Origin: Chloroflexota bacterium
GTDB lineage: Bacteria; Chloroflexota; Dehalococcoidia; SZUA-161
DNA: 5,534 nt
Reading direction: 5' to 3'
Assembly: GCA_030668425.1 (NCBI GenBank)
Contig: DAOUTY010000129.1
Span: 1-5,534, forward strand
The position numbers were made by a program, and so were the translations under genes. Position 1 is the first letter of the stretch. Each line of letters opens with the position of its first letter. The notes beneath the pieces were generated by a model, which worked only from the letters and a program-made list of their open reading frames with translations, did no database searches and was not told the DNA's origin. Positions 4,224 through 5,534 of the stretch are shown here, in pieces.

Positions 4224-5534
4224 AGCAAGCTCGGTCTTCCCTCTTTGACTTTCTCTAGGTTCTCGAACTTTGCTATTCGCTCGCGGAAGAAAAGGTGAGC
4301 TCGCCCAACCGGGCCGTTTCTGTGCTTGGCTACTATGAGCTCTGCTACTCCCTTGGGATAAGGCTTTTCGGGGAATTTGCTGTTCCAATCCTCCTCGGTG
4401 AAGTAGACATCTTCGCGGTAGATAAAGAGCACGACGTCAGCATCTTGTTCGATCGAGCCGCTATCTCTGAGGTCGGAAAGCATGGGAGTATGGGGGTGGC
4501 GGGCTTCCACCGCCCGGCTCAACTGGGAGACGGCCAGTACAGGCACCTCAAGCTCTCGGGCGACCTCCTTCATTGAGTGGGAAATATCGCCCATCTCCTG
4601 CACCCGGTTGTCGGTATACCTGCTCGAGCGCATAAGTTGGATGTAGTCCACTATGATAAGGTCGATCCCCCCCTTCTCGTTGTGGAGCCGGCGCGCCTTG
4701 CTGCGCATATCTGAATCTCTGAGGAAGGGCGAATCATCGATATAGATGGAGGCCTCGGAGAGTATCCCCATGGTCTCCATGATGTTCTCTCGCTGTCGTT
4801 CGGTTAACTCGTCGAGCCTTAGTCTTTTTGTGTCTATACCCGCCTCGCAGGATAAGAAGCGATAGCCGAGCTCCATCTTGGACATCTCGAGGCTGAACAG
4901 TGCTACCTTGGCCCCGTGGTCCATCGCAGCATTGCGGGCGATGTTCAGTGCAAGGCTGGTCTTGCCCAGGCTGGGCCTTGCCGCCAGCACGATCATATCG
5001 GAGCGCTGCATGCCACCAAGTATCTTGTCCAAGTCGGCGAAGCCGGTAGGAATATGGGGAAGGTAGCCCTCGGGATGTTGGGTCATGCTGCTCTCTTCGA
5101 AATAGCGATCGAGCACTTCCCGGATGTGGACGAAGTCACGCTGGCTCTGCCCGTACCTCATCCGAAATAGGATGCTCTCCGCTCTATCGAGGGCATCATC
5201 ACTGTCCGGAGGTGACTCGTAGCCGATGGCAGCGATCTGGTTGGAAGCGGAGATCAGCTGGCGCATCATGGAGAGACGCCTGACAATATCGGCGTAGTAT
5301 TCGACATGCACCGAGGTAGGGACCTGGGAAACCAGGTGGCTCAGGTATGCAGCTCCCCCAGCGGCCTCCAGCTGTTGCTTGCGCGCCAGTTCGTAAGCTA
5401 CGGTGATCTGATTGATAGCTTCTTTGCGATCATAGAGTTGAAAGCAACCCTCATAGGTCCAGCGATTCTTCTCCCGGTAGAAATCCTCGGCCTTGAGGAG
5501 TGTAACAACTTTGAATATGGCCTCGGGGTCGATA
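4220..5534 (-). CDS. dnaB: Replicative DNA helicase DnaB, missing its N-terminal start
   Basis: 437 residues are in the window; the reading frame is open to the right edge, so perhaps 20-40 N-terminal residues lie outside. The GTG at 5311 is internal: conserved DnaB N-domain sequence continues upstream (AYLSHLVSQVPTSVHVEYYA). DnaB is the hexameric ring helicase that unwinds the fork on the lagging strand. In fragment numbering: N-terminal primase-interaction domain at about 1-110, Walker A ARPSLGKT at 185-192, FSLEMS at 213-218, Walker B LIIVDYIQL at 292-300, SQLSRAVE at 336-343, LSDLRDSGSIEQDADVV at 352-368 with the DnaB-typical SGSIEQDAD, and KHRNGP at 403-408. The RecA-like core is uninterrupted, with no intein. 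It heads the operon dnaB, DnaD-like gene, loader, and its TGA overlaps the next ATG. Confidence 0.97.
   Translation of the reverse strand, partial: IDPEAIFKVVTLLKAEDFYREKNRWTYEGCFQLYDRKEAINQITVAYELARKQQLEAAGGAAYLSHLVSQVPTSVHVEYYADIVRRLSMMRQLISASNQIAAIGYESPPDSDDALDRAESILFRMRYGQSQRDFVHIREVLDRYFEESSMTQHPEGYLPHIPTGFADLDKILGGMQRSDMIVLAARPSLGKTSLALNIARNAAMDHGAKVALFSLEMSKMELGYRFLSCEAGIDTKRLRLDELTERQRENIMETMGILSEASIYIDDSPFLRDSDMRSKARRLHNEKGGIDLIIVDYIQLMRSSRYTDNRVQEMGDISHSMKEVARELEVPVLAVSQLSRAVEARHPHTPMLSDLRDSGSIEQDADVVLFIYREDVYFTEEDWNSKFPEKPYPKGVAELIVAKHRNGPVGRAHLFFRERIAKFENLEKVKEGRPSLL

Noticed and set aside
4224..4388. 55-residue N-terminal extension of the DnaD-like protein to 4388
   Set aside because: It overlaps conserved dnaB coding in another frame and is Ser/Arg-rich without motifs; the ATGA junction at 4220-4223 is the natural start.
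5309..5311. GTG as the dnaB start codon
   Set aside because: The same frame continues to the window edge with conserved DnaB N-domain sequence, so the gene is simply cut by the window.
5322..5337. Perfect ACCTGG-GAAA-CCAGGT hairpin
   Set aside because: It lies within conserved dnaB codons (HLVSQVP); the transcribed strand has a UUUC loop, so the GNRA-like loop is not on the mRNA. Probably chance.

Overview
The window carries a co-oriented chromosomal block in which every recognisable gene reads on the minus strand. Gene content points to a free-living bacterium, and my best guess is Chloroflexota of the Dehalococcoidia type. That guess rests on a replicative helicase followed by a DnaD-domain protein and a DnaC/IstB-type ATPase, a MaoC-type dehydratase of the FAS1-like N-terminal class, tRNAs without encoded CCA, and moderately GC-rich coding sequence. 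DnaD-domain proteins are also typical of Firmicutes, so the placement is inference and not proof.

Layout in transcription order (high to low coordinates). (1) The replicative helicase dnaB lacks only its extreme N-terminus, which lies beyond the right edge. (2) A DnaD-domain protein starts in an ATGA overlap with the dnaB stop. (3) A DnaC-like helicase loader with two complete, closely similar AAA+ modules in one chain starts inside the DnaD gene, giving an 83-bp out-of-frame overlap. These three form a compact primosome operon: helicase, DnaD-type remodeller and loader. (4) An intergenic stretch holds a good sigma-70-type promoter (TTGACC, 17 bp, TAAAAT). (5) Two serine tRNA genes, anticodons CGA then GGA, are separated by one nucleotide. 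(6) purA, adenylosuccinate synthetase, is complete. (7) A 123-bp gap holds an extended -10 promoter beside a 7-bp dyad. (8) The 5' part of a MaoC-like dehydratase gene, with a GTG start and a strong Shine-Dalgarno, runs off the left edge.

The most noteworthy item is the loader. DnaC and DnaI are normally single-AAA+ proteins of about 245-310 residues, while this one is 468 residues with a tandem duplication in exact 186-residue register. By eye the two modules have lost different catalytic elements: module 1 keeps a sensor-1-like Asn but lacks the SR arginine finger, and module 2 keeps the SR box but lacks the Asn. This suggests a built-in asymmetric ATPase dimer. The abutting serine tRNA pair and its possible co-transcription with purA are the second point of interest. 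I see no mobile element, CRISPR array, riboswitch or replication origin.
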